Assembly (NCBI GenBank): GCA_948482865.1
Contig: CAOMHR010000079.1
Span: 1 to 7,506 of the forward strand
From: Christensenellaceae bacterium
Lineage (GTDB): Bacteria > Bacillota > Clostridia > Christensenellales > Borkfalkiaceae
Direction of reading: 5' to 3'
DNA: 7,506 nt
This document shows, in pieces, positions 1 to 4,609 of this stretch; position 1 is the first letter of the stretch; each line of letters opens with the position of its first letter. Below the pieces are notes generated by a model. That model was not told the origin of the DNA, ran no database searches, and saw only the letters and a program-made list of their open reading frames with translations. The position numbers and the translations under genes are program-made.

Positions 1-5
1 AAATA

Positions 6-36
6 GCCGCCCCGCGCTTTGGCGCGGGGCGGCTTT
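6..36 (+). terminator. Intrinsic terminator of an upstream gene
   Basis: A perfect 12-bp GC-rich stem (6-17 with 22-33) closes a TTTG loop and is followed by TTTAT. The T-run is short, so termination relies mainly on the very stable stem. It probably ends a transcript entering from the left and insulates the gene starting at 123. Confidence 0.75.
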
Positions 37-75
37 ATACGTTTTTAAAAAAGAAAAAAATTTTTAAAAATTTAT

Positions 76-104
76 GTATATTAAAATTTTCGGCTGGCAA
101 TAAA
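76..104 (+). promoter_or_regulatory. Candidate sigma-F (forespore) promoter
   Basis: GTATA at 76-80 is followed after 15 bp by GGCAATAAA at 96-104. The known sigma-F pattern is GYATA, about 15 bp, then GGNNANANT. Only the last T is missing, although a T follows one base later. The position fits a transcript covering the 139-residue gene and spoIIQ, and spoIIQ is a classic sigma-F target in Bacillus. A start about 7 bases downstream would leave a very short leader that begins in or beside the ribosome binding site. The assignment rests on pattern and context only. Confidence 0.4.
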
Positions 105-122
105 TGTTGCGGGAGGGCGGTT

Positions 123-542
123 ATGCGTTTTATTAAGTTGCTGGCTGTAACGCTTTTGGCGGGCGCGGTTATTGCCGTAATTGCCATACTGCCTTCGCGG
201 CTATGTTTCATCGGAGCGGAACGTTATACATTTTTCTGCGGCGATACTTCTAAAAACTGCCGCGAGATTACCACTCTCGACAATGCCGACGGTTTGAAGC
301 TGAGTCTTAAAGACGTATGCGGGGAAAGCGCCGTGTACGACGTGATTGACATAGGGGCTTTTTTAAAGTCGGTGAACGGTAAAATTATTTTTACCGAAAC
401 CCTTTCCGACAGCGTAAACTACTACTGCACCGCAGACCTGCCCTACTCGGTTATGCTGTACGGGGAAGAGATAAATTTACATATCTGCGTCAGGACCGAA
501 AAAATTACGGTTGCGTCGCCGATAATTTTCGGCGGATATTGA
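123..542 (+). CDS. Membrane-anchored or exported 139-aa protein upstream of spoIIQ
   Basis: I do not recognise this protein with confidence. The ATG has GGGAGG at 111-116, six bases upstream, which fixes the start. Residues 4-24 form a hydrophobic helix (signal peptide or membrane anchor), followed by a mixed alpha/beta domain of about 110 residues predicted to be outside the membrane. Six cysteines (28, 39, 46, 66, 102, 122) are notable for a short exported protein. The C-terminus ends in ASPIIFGGY, which recalls the ends of YwmB-like (DUF1779) proteins; members of that family sit near murA, spoIID and spoIIQ in Firmicutes, but this protein is shorter. That link is a memory-based guess. The next gene starts 47 bases later with no terminator between, so the two are probably co-transcribed and this one may also act in sporulation. 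Confidence 0.75.
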   Translation: MRFIKLLAVTLLAGAVIAVIAILPSRLCFIGAERYTFFCGDTSKNCREITTLDNADGLKLSLKDVCGESAVYDVIDIGAFLKSVNGKIIFTETLSDSVNYYCTADLPYSVMLYGEEINLHICVRTEKITVASPIIFGGY

Positions 543-589
543 ATAAAATCAAAATCCGTTGTCAATATCAAATTTGAAGGAGTTATATT

Positions 590-1231
590 ATGAAAAACCA
601 AGAAACAAAGAAAAGCAAAAAGAAAGTCTTACTTTACTACCTGATTCTGGCGGCTTGTCTTCTTGTTATCGCGGCAGTAACGGTCACGGTAATATTTACG
701 GTCAAAGGTTCGAACCCTAATCTGAACATTGACTCCGGACAGAACCCGCCCGACGACGGCAACGACAAAGACCCCGACGACGATGAAGGACCTGCGTCGG
801 TCGACAACAGCTACTTTACCCCCATCAAGACGATTACGGTTGCAAATTTGTACGATTTCTTCCATAACGAAACGCTGGGCTGGTACTACCTGCACGAAGG
901 TATTGACTTCGCTGGCGAAGTAGGCGAAGAAGTTTATGCAATGAAGGACGGCAAGGTGAAAGAAGTCGTTTACGACAACGACGCTTCGGCAGTGCTGTTC
1001 GGCGGGTACCTTGTAATAGACCACGGCAACGGGGTTGAAGCGACCTATAAGTTTATAGATATAGCCGACGGCATAGGCAGGGGCAGCGAAATAAAGCGCG
1101 GACAGGTTATAGGCAAGCTGTCGCAGGCGACCGGTACTGAAAACTTCGTGGGGGCGCACCTGCACCTTGAAATCAGGGAAAACGGCGAACTTGCCGACCC
1201 CGAAACTTTCCTTGAACTTATTGAAAAATAA
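590..1231 (+). CDS. spoIIQ: SpoIIQ-like M23 (LytM-fold) sporulation protein
   Basis: This is a 213-residue bitopic membrane protein. It has a Lys-rich cytoplasmic start (7-12), one transmembrane helix (about 13-38), an Asp/Pro-rich linker (48-68) and an M23 domain (about 80-213). The zinc-site motifs are complete: H102 and D106 in HEGIDF, and H190 and H192 in HLHLEI. The usual catalytic YxHL motif of M23 peptidases instead reads Y153-K-F155-I, so the histidine is replaced by Phe. Loss of that histidine is a feature I associate with SpoIIQ proteins. SpoIIQ sits in the forespore membrane and pairs across the intermembrane space with SpoIIIAH from the mother cell during engulfment. AAGGAG at 577-582 lies seven bases before the ATG. 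The domain call is firm. The SpoIIQ name rests on architecture, the YKFI change and the candidate sigma-F promoter; a general M23 membrane peptidase is the alternative. Confidence 0.75.
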   Translation: MKNQETKKSKKKVLLYYLILAACLLVIAAVTVTVIFTVKGSNPNLNIDSGQNPPDDGNDKDPDDDEGPASVDNSYFTPIKTITVANLYDFFHNETLGWYYLHEGIDFAGEVGEEVYAMKDGKVKEVVYDNDASAVLFGGYLVIDHGNGVEATYKFIDIADGIGRGSEIKRGQVIGKLSQATGTENFVGAHLHLEIRENGELADPETFLELIEK

Positions 1232-1256
1232 TTGAATATACCCCCTCTTATATACC

Positions 1257-1291
1257 TTAACGCCGCCCGCAAAATTTGCGGGCGGCGTTAA
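1257..1291 (+). terminator. GC-rich hairpin, probable terminator after spoIIQ
   Basis: A perfect 14-bp stem (1257-1270 with 1278-1291) has an AAAATTT loop that could extend the pairing by 3 bp. It starts 25 bases after the spoIIQ stop. The T-run (TTTTT at about 1299) is separated from the stem by AACGCGG, so it is a less typical intrinsic terminator than the others here. Confidence 0.6.
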
Positions 1292-1421
1292 AACGCGGTT
1301 TTTATCCTTTTAAACATCCGCCGCGCACCTTCTATTCATTTATTATGCAGAACAAAATAAAAATAAGCGGTATAAAATTAAAAACCAAGATTACCGGAGA
1401 AAAAACTGACAGGCGAAACAC

Positions 1422-1442
1422 GAAAGATATGACAAATCTTTC
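1422..1442. repeat. Short inverted repeat upstream of the first lipoprotein promoter
   Basis: GAAAGAT (1422-1428) and ATCTTTC (1436-1442) form a 7-bp inverted repeat around a 7-base spacer, ending 15 bases before the -35 box at 1458. It could be an operator. In AT-rich DNA a chance repeat of this size is also likely. Confidence 0.2.
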
Positions 1443-1457
1443 TCAGACAAGAAACTC

Positions 1458-1486
1458 TTGACAAAATTCACGGAGTGGCTTAATAT
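1458..1486 (+). promoter_or_regulatory. Sigma-A-type promoter giving a leaderless mRNA (lipoprotein 1)
   Basis: TTGACA (1458-1463), a 17-bp spacer and TAATAT (1481-1486) make a near-consensus promoter. Only seven bases separate the -10 box from the ATG at 1494, so transcription should start at or next to the start codon. The TTG of the -35 box is in frame with the gene and creates a false, 12-codon-longer open frame. The same arrangement recurs at 2195 and 3089. Confidence 0.85.
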
Positions 1487-1493
1487 TTTTGAT

Positions 1494-2057
1494 ATGAAGA
1501 GATTTTACTTTTTTATTATTTTTGCGATGCTTTTTACAGCTTTACCCGTTTCGGCTTGCGCTACTCTTTCGTCGTCGCTTGTTTTTTATGAGATTCAGGA
1601 AAACGATTCTTATGGAGAATGGGCAGGAGAAATTTGTATAACTGAAAATACCGATAAGTCTATTAAGAAATTAAAAGTTCCGCAAACTTATAATGGAAAA
1701 TCGGTTTCGGTAATCGGGGGAGGCGTATTTGCCGGATGCAGTATGCTTACTGAAGTATATTTGCCGGAAGGATTAAAAGTTATAGAAGATAGCTCTTTTA
1801 CTCTTTGCGAACAGCTTTTAGAAATAAATCTACCTGAAAGTATGTTATATATAGGCAGTAGAGCCTTTGAGAGTGACAGCGAATTAAAAAAAATAACAAT
1901 AGGGAAAAATGTTTTCAGAATTGCAGAAAACGCTTTTAATAACTGTAATAATATACAAGAAGTTTATTATAGCGGGTCACAAGAAGAATGGTCGAAAATA
2001 GATATTTGGGAAGGGAATGATTGTTTAATAAATGCGAACATACATTTTGCAATTTAG
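1494..2057 (+). CDS. Small BspA-type leucine-rich-repeat lipoprotein 1
   Basis: This 187-residue exported lipoprotein has a signal peptide at residues 1-21 with lipobox VSAC, so Cys22 would be lipidated. LRR_5 (BspA/TpLRR) repeats run from about 72 to 165, with characteristic units such as GVFAGCSMLTEVYLPEG and RAFESDSELKKITIGKNV. The end (about 158-187, with GSQEEW and ANIHF) is the usual closing cap of this family. Proteins of this type are surface-exposed ligand-binding scaffolds; the ligand here is unknown. I chose the ATG at 1494 because the longer TTG start at 1458 lies in the -35 box and would put 12 non-signal residues before the signal peptide. There is no Shine-Dalgarno sequence, as expected for a leaderless mRNA. 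It is a clear paralogue of the gene at 2230, but shorter. Base composition is much AT-richer than in the spoIIQ region. Confidence 0.85.
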   Translation: MKRFYFFIIFAMLFTALPVSACATLSSSLVFYEIQENDSYGEWAGEICITENTDKSIKKLKVPQTYNGKSVSVIGGGVFAGCSMLTEVYLPEGLKVIEDSSFTLCEQLLEINLPESMLYIGSRAFESDSELKKITIGKNVFRIAENAFNNCNNIQEVYYSGSQEEWSKIDIWEGNDCLINANIHFAI

Positions 2058-2074
2058 CGATTATTTTCGCAGAG

Positions 2075-2103
2075 AAAAGAATGTTCTTTGAACATTCTTT
2101 TTT
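2075..2103 (+). terminator. Intrinsic terminator after lipoprotein 1
   Basis: The stem AAAAGAATGTTC (2075-2086) pairs with 2090-2101 around a TTT loop and merges into a run of six Ts. It lies 18 bases after the stop codon, so the gene is monocistronic. The A-run on the left also allows use from the minus strand. Confidence 0.85.
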
Positions 2104-2148
2104 AATGTAAAAATTGAGTGAATATGGTAATGACAAATACAATTTGCG

Positions 2149-2181
2149 TCGCGGGTGTTCGGCCAATAGAACCCGCCGCGA
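2149..2181. repeat. Isolated GC-rich imperfect hairpin
   Basis: GCGGG (2151-2155) pairs with CCCGC (2172-2176). TTC/GAA inside extends the pairing past a 2-base bulge, or TCGCG/CGCGA (2149-2153 with 2177-2181) can pair on the outside. It stands out in AT-rich DNA just upstream of the promoter at 2195. No T-run follows, so it is not an obvious terminator. It may be an operator or a relic of an inserted segment. Confidence 0.3.
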
Positions 2182-2194
2182 ATGAAGTTTATTC

Positions 2195-2223
2195 TTGACA
2201 TTTATTCTGAAAAACAGTAATAT
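2195..2223 (+). promoter_or_regulatory. Sigma-A-type promoter giving a leaderless mRNA (lipoprotein 2)
   Basis: TTGACA (2195-2200), a 17-bp spacer and TAATAT (2218-2223) are followed after only six bases by the ATG at 2230. Hexamers and spacer length are identical to those at 1458 and 3089. Confidence 0.88.
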
Positions 2224-2229
2224 TTATTT

Positions 2230-2964
2230 ATGAAAAAATTTTTTGCGACATTAATACTTACTTGTTTATTATTAAATTGTTTAGCTTTTTTACCTGCTTG
2301 TACAGGTACGGTGAAATTACTTTATGAAGAAATAGAAGCAGATGGCGAGATAATTGCATATTCGGTTGTTGGGGTAAGGAATAATAAAGCTGAATTCGAT
2401 ATTACGATACCGTCTTCATATAATGAAAAACCGGTAGTCTCTATTAAAGACAGTGCGTTTAAGGAGAATAAACTATTAAAAAGCATATACATTGCAGAAA
2501 CAATATCAACTATTGAATTAGATGCTTTTTTTGGTTGTTCGTCGCTTACTAATATAATGGTTGATGAAAATAATAACTATTATAAGAGTATAGACGGTAA
2601 CCTATATGATAAAGATGAAACAGAAATTATTCAATATGCTATTGGAAGCACCGAAACAAATTTTATTATTCCCGAAGGTGTGAATGTTATAAATAATGGA
2701 TGTTTTTTAAATGCCATTTATTTAACAGATGTCATAATACCTGATAGTATGTGTGAAATTGGCGCATTTGCTTTTGCAAGTTGTAGCTTGCTAAAAACTG
2801 TTACAATAGGCAAAAATGTTGGCGTTATTATATTAGCTGCGTTTTTCGGTTGTAATTCACTTGAAAATGTTTTTTTTAAAGGTTCAAAAGAAGAATGGGA
2901 AAATATAAATATTGGGGAAAATAATACTTGTTTAACAGGAGCAACGATACATTATTCGTTATAG
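2230..2964 (+). CDS. BspA-type leucine-rich-repeat lipoprotein 2
   Basis: This 244-residue exported lipoprotein has a signal peptide at residues 1-23 and a probable lipidated Cys24 in LPAC (Pro at -2 is less usual). Family hallmarks are repeats with AFxxCSSLTNI-type units (about 75-110), the NNNYYKSIDGNLYDKDE segment (114-130) typical of BspA proteins, then IPEGV, IPDSM and TIGKNV units (148-198). The cap (about 214-244) has GSKEEWENINIGENN and ATIHY. The cap aligns closely with that of the gene at 1494 (GS-EEW, I-I, N--CL--A-IH), showing recent common ancestry. It should be anchored on the outer face of the membrane as a binding scaffold; the ligand is unknown. There is no Shine-Dalgarno sequence, and the ATG lies just downstream of a perfect-spacing promoter. 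It has its own promoter and terminator, so it is a monocistronic unit. Confidence 0.87.
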   Translation: MKKFFATLILTCLLLNCLAFLPACTGTVKLLYEEIEADGEIIAYSVVGVRNNKAEFDITIPSSYNEKPVVSIKDSAFKENKLLKSIYIAETISTIELDAFFGCSSLTNIMVDENNNYYKSIDGNLYDKDETEIIQYAIGSTETNFIIPEGVNVINNGCFLNAIYLTDVIIPDSMCEIGAFAFASCSLLKTVTIGKNVGVIILAAFFGCNSLENVFFKGSKEEWENINIGENNTCLTGATIHYSL

Positions 2965-2994
2965 CTTTTGTGATAAAAAATATGAAACAATTTT

Positions 2995-3020
2995 AAAGCA
3001 TGGGAGACCGTGCTTTTTTT
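2995..3020 (+). terminator. Intrinsic terminator after lipoprotein 2
   Basis: A 9-bp stem (2995-3003 with 3008-3016, including one G-T pair) is capped by a GAGA (GNRA-type) tetraloop and followed by an uninterrupted T-run to 3020. It begins 30 bases after the stop codon. Confidence 0.85.
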
Positions 3021-3088
3021 AATACAAGAATATTAAGGAATTATTATGATATTAAAAAATCAAGCAGCTTAGGAGTTTTATTCAATAC

Positions 3089-3117
3089 TTGACAAATAAA
3101 CGTTCGTAGTGTAATAT
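3089..3117 (+). promoter_or_regulatory. Sigma-A-type promoter giving a leaderless mRNA (membrane protein)
   Basis: TTGACA (3089-3094), a 17-bp spacer and TAATAT (3112-3117) are followed after seven bases by the ATG at 3125. This is the third copy of the same architecture; the spacer sequences are unrelated between copies. Confidence 0.87.
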
Positions 3118-3124
3118 TTGAAAT

Positions 3125-3505
3125 ATGGAAAAAAGTAAATTAAGAAAGATAGTTTTTGGGATTTGTATTGTTATTATTGTATTAAGCGTTTTAAGTTTTA
3201 TATGGGCGGCTTATACAGCCGAAAACTATCATATAGTGTTGGAAGATTATGAGAAAGGTAGTTCTGAACTATTAATAGTGCAAATATGGTATTCTCTTTA
3301 TATTTGCGTGACAATATTTAGCCTAATAATAATTTGCGGTACAATATTTTTATTCGTGTATTTTTATAAGAATGAATTTACTATCACAAAAGAAGATCGT
3401 GAGGGTTTGTCATTGAAAAATAAAGAAAAGAGAAAACAAGCAAAGATAGAAAAAATACAAAAGCGAAAAGCCCGTTTAGAAGAACAGTTAAATAGTTTAA
3501 ATTAA
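3125..3505 (+). CDS. Two-helix membrane protein with charged cytoplasmic tail
   Basis: This is an unrecognised 126-residue protein. It has two hydrophobic helices (about 9-29 and 57-81) joined by a 27-residue acidic loop (30-56). A highly charged Lys/Glu/Arg-rich tail (about 88-126) looks helical and may form a coiled coil. The short basic start and basic tail suggest both ends are cytoplasmic and the loop is outside. There is no Shine-Dalgarno sequence; as for the two lipoprotein genes, the promoter's -10 box lies seven bases before the ATG. It is monocistronic, with a terminator about 95 bases downstream, and AT-rich like its left neighbours. Nothing in the sequence shows a function. The shared promoter design suggests the same expression regime as the two lipoproteins. 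Confidence 0.75.
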   Translation: MEKSKLRKIVFGICIVIIVLSVLSFIWAAYTAENYHIVLEDYEKGSSELLIVQIWYSLYICVTIFSLIIICGTIFLFVYFYKNEFTITKEDREGLSLKNKEKRKQAKIEKIQKRKARLEEQLNSLN

Positions 3506-3600
3506 TATAAAAATTGTTATCTGATTTTGCTCAATAATTATTGTGTTTTAAAAAGTAAAATAAACAAGTATAATAATCGAAGTAATATTAAATGTAAAAA

Positions 3601-3630
3601 TAAAAGGCGTACATATATGTGCGCCTTTTA
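3601..3630. terminator. Bidirectional intrinsic terminator
   Basis: The stem TAAAAGGCGTACA (3601-3613) pairs with 3618-3630 around a TATA loop, with one G-T wobble. Runs of A before and T after the GC core let it work from either strand. It closes the 3125 gene and isolates the peptide region to its right. Confidence 0.8.
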
Positions 3631-3642
3631 AAATGGAGAAAT

Positions 3643-3881
3643 ATGTCTGTACAAATCTGGAATCGGAAACTGCCGACTATTAAAATGTTACATACTCTGG
3701 ATCATGAATCATTAATTCCCGAAAAAATAAACAATAAAAGCCATAGACGTTTGGCGGTAAAATCAGCCGTTTACTTACCTTAAAGCCAACGCGGACAAAA
3801 AATAAACAGCCTAAGTACACCTTTAATTCCGTTCAGCTTGCGGGATATGATAAAAAAGAGCCTGAATTGCCAAAAAAATGA
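3643..3881 (+). pseudogene. Possible decayed coding remnant; no intact gene
   Basis: This stretch is less AT-rich than its surroundings but has no convincing gene. An ATG at 3643, with GGAG at 3635-3638 only four bases away, opens a 46-codon frame ending at 3783. A different frame stays open from 3747 to a double stop at 3879, reads protein-like at its end (QLAGYDKKEPELPKK) and has no start codon. The overlap of two frames suggests a broken gene with a frameshift. I recognise no family. The 46-codon frame could instead be a real small gene, and both could be chance. Confidence 0.25.
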
Positions 3882-3889
3882 TAAAAAAT

Positions 3890-4040
3890 GTTAGTTTTTG
3901 TTAATTATGAAAATTTTTAGCAAATTTTAACGAAGCATACTGTAAATTCACAAAAATTATAGTTACGAACATAAAATATTGTTATAAACTAACAAAAATG
4001 ACTTTTTAAAAATTTTTGCGCTTGTTATTGACTAACAAAA
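3890..4040. promoter_or_regulatory. AT-rich control region with repeated TAACAAAA words
   Basis: ACTAACAAAA occurs at 3988-3997 and again at 4031-4040, 43 bp apart (about four helical turns). The inverted form TTTTGTTA occurs at 3896-3903, inside GTTAGTTTTTGTTAA. The nearest copy overlaps the -35 edge and spacer of the peptide-operon promoter. This is what binding sites for a repressor or activator would look like. A-tracts between the copies could act as UP elements or bend the DNA. No gene is visible between 3882 and 4111. Confidence 0.4.
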
Positions 4041-4056
4041 TTTACGGTGGTATACT
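4028..4056 (+). promoter_or_regulatory. Promoter of the small-peptide operon
   Basis: TTGACT (4028-4033), a 17-bp spacer and TATACT (4051-4056) each differ by one base from the sigma-A consensus. Transcription would start near 4063, giving a leader of about 50 bases before the first peptide gene, unlike the leaderless units to the left. Confidence 0.8.
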
Positions 4057-4066
4057 ACTCACGAAA

Positions 4067-4084
4067 TCAAGGTTGCGACCTTGA
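4067..4084 (+). promoter_or_regulatory. Leader hairpin at the 5' end of the peptide mRNA
   Basis: TCAAGGT (4067-4073) pairs perfectly with ACCTTGA (4078-4084) around a TGCG loop. It begins about four bases after the predicted transcript start and ends 12 bases before the AGGAGG. It may stabilise the 5' end of the mRNA, or be a DNA operator just downstream of the promoter. Confidence 0.45.
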
Positions 4085-4111
4085 AATAACGATTGCAGGA
4101 GGTTTACGGAA

Positions 4112-4204
4112 ATGTTTATTTACGACAACTTTGACGGTACGGAAGAGAACGGAAACCTTGCAGTTCCCCCCATAGCGTACATTATTTTTGCTTATACAAA
4201 ATAA
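4112..4204 (+). CDS. Small peptide 1 of a tandem family (30 aa)
   Basis: This is a 30-residue peptide with no family I recognise. AGGAGG (4097-4102) lies nine bases before the ATG. The N-terminal half (MFIYDN, then DGTEEN) is acidic. The C-terminal half from N15 (NLAVPPIAYIIFAYTK) is hydrophobic and ends in a basic residue. The peptides at 4286 and 4450 share Y4-D/E5, N15-L-A/V-V, a Pro three residues after the conserved Leu-A/V pair, an aromatic Tyr, and a final K/R. Its first 18 coding bases are identical to those of peptide 2, pointing to duplication. An acidic front with a hydrophobic back would suit a precursor whose rear half is processed, or a small membrane-associated peptide; neither is shown. 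This copy has PP where the others have SP and lacks the Cys near the end. Confidence 0.75.
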   Translation: MFIYDNFDGTEENGNLAVPPIAYIIFAYTK

Positions 4205-4285
4205 TTTACGGCTTTATTACAGGGGTTACCCGCGATAAAAAAGTTTTTAACTTTAGATATATTAATTTGGCAGGAGGCTAAAAAG

Positions 4286-4378
4286 ATGTTTATTTACGAC
4301 AACCTTAACGAAATGGATGAAAATGCAAACCTTGCGGTTTCGCCTATGGCTTACGTAATTCTTGACTGTGCAAGATAA
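4286..4378 (+). CDS. Small peptide 2 of a tandem family (30 aa)
   Basis: This 30-residue homologue of the peptide at 4112 begins 81 bases after that gene's stop, with AGGAGG (4272-4277) eight bases before the ATG. It starts MFIYDN with the same 18 bases as peptide 1, continues with an acidic stretch (E9 to N13), then NLAVSPMAYVILDCAR. Coding-level conservation despite silent changes (for example GCA to GCG in NLAV) argues for selection on the protein. Cys28 near the C-terminus is shared in position with the third peptide (Cys29). No terminator separates it from its neighbours, so all three should sit on one mRNA. The unusually long gaps between such tiny genes, each with a full ribosome binding site, imply independent, strong translation. 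Confidence 0.8.
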   Translation: MFIYDNLNEMDENANLAVSPMAYVILDCAR

Positions 4379-4449
4379 GTAAAAGTTCCGGCGGCACTGC
4401 TCTATATCGATTTAGGGAAAATGAGAATTGAATTCAGGAGGTGCTTGAA

Positions 4450-4545
4450 ATGACCGTGTACGAAATGTTAGACGAACGTTACAACGAAGGAAACAATCTT
4501 GTTGTTTCACCCTTTATTTACGTAACATTGGGTTGCAACAGATAA
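4450..4545 (+). CDS. Small peptide 3 of a tandem family (31 aa)
   Basis: This is the 31-residue, most divergent member. AGGAGG (4436-4441) lies eight bases before the ATG. It keeps Tyr4-Glu5, the acidic front (E5, D8, E9, E13), then N16-LVVSP-FIYVTLG, Cys29 and a final Arg31. It has one extra residue in the variable middle. The terminator hairpin begins 15 bases after the stop, closing the three-gene unit. Conservation is concentrated in the N-L-[AV]-V-[SP]-P-x-x-Y-[IV] core, so that core is probably the functional part. The spread of divergence (1 and 2 close, 3 distant) suggests an older duplication followed by a recent one. No modification enzyme, transporter or receptor gene is in this window, so a signalling or RiPP role remains open. 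Confidence 0.78.
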   Translation: MTVYEMLDERYNEGNNLVVSPFIYVTLGCNR

Positions 4546-4560
4546 AATTTTAAATGACAG

Positions 4561-4598
4561 CCGCCCGCGCCGAATCGGCGCGGGCGGTATTTTATTTT
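4561..4598 (+). terminator. Strong terminator of the peptide operon
   Basis: A perfect 12-bp GC stem (4561-4572 with 4576-4587) has an AAT loop and is followed by TATTTTATTTTT. It ends the plus-strand peptide mRNA. The regulator gene converges on it from the right and may share it, although the minus-strand side has no clean T-run. Confidence 0.9.
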
Positions 4599-4609
4599 TA
4601 CAGCGCTTA

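Noticed and set aside
629..1165. A 178-codon minus-strand frame opposite spoIIQ.
   Set aside because: It is a shadow of the M23 gene, which has complete motifs and a good ribosome binding site; the opposite frame shows no domain features.
1344..1461. A 38-codon Lys-rich frame between the spoIIQ hairpin and the first leaderless promoter.
   Set aside because: There is no ribosome binding site or recognisable motif, and the frame runs into the -35 box. The composition looks like AT-rich non-coding DNA.
3046..3072. An 8-codon frame with AAGGAA upstream, between lipoprotein 2 and the promoter of the membrane protein.
   Set aside because: It is too short to support as a gene, lies after a terminator and before a new promoter, and has no similar copy elsewhere in the window.
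3890..4085. Possible riboswitch or CRISPR-like repeat array upstream of the peptide genes.
   Set aside because: The repeated words are only 8-10 bases, few in number and mostly upstream of the promoter, so they are not in the RNA leader. The actual leader is about 50 bases with one small hairpin.
4240..4254. AAAGTT-TTT-AACTTT hairpin between peptide genes 1 and 2, considered as an internal terminator.
   Set aside because: The stem is only 6 bp, almost all A-T, and no T-run follows; it is unlikely to stop transcription.
4112..4545. The NL[AV]VSP core of the peptides resembles the N-terminal motif of serpins (N-x-x-x-S-P).
   Set aside because: Serpins are far longer. Each of these genes has its own start, stop and ribosome binding site, and conservation includes the N-terminal YD/E and the terminal K/R, which serpins do not explain.
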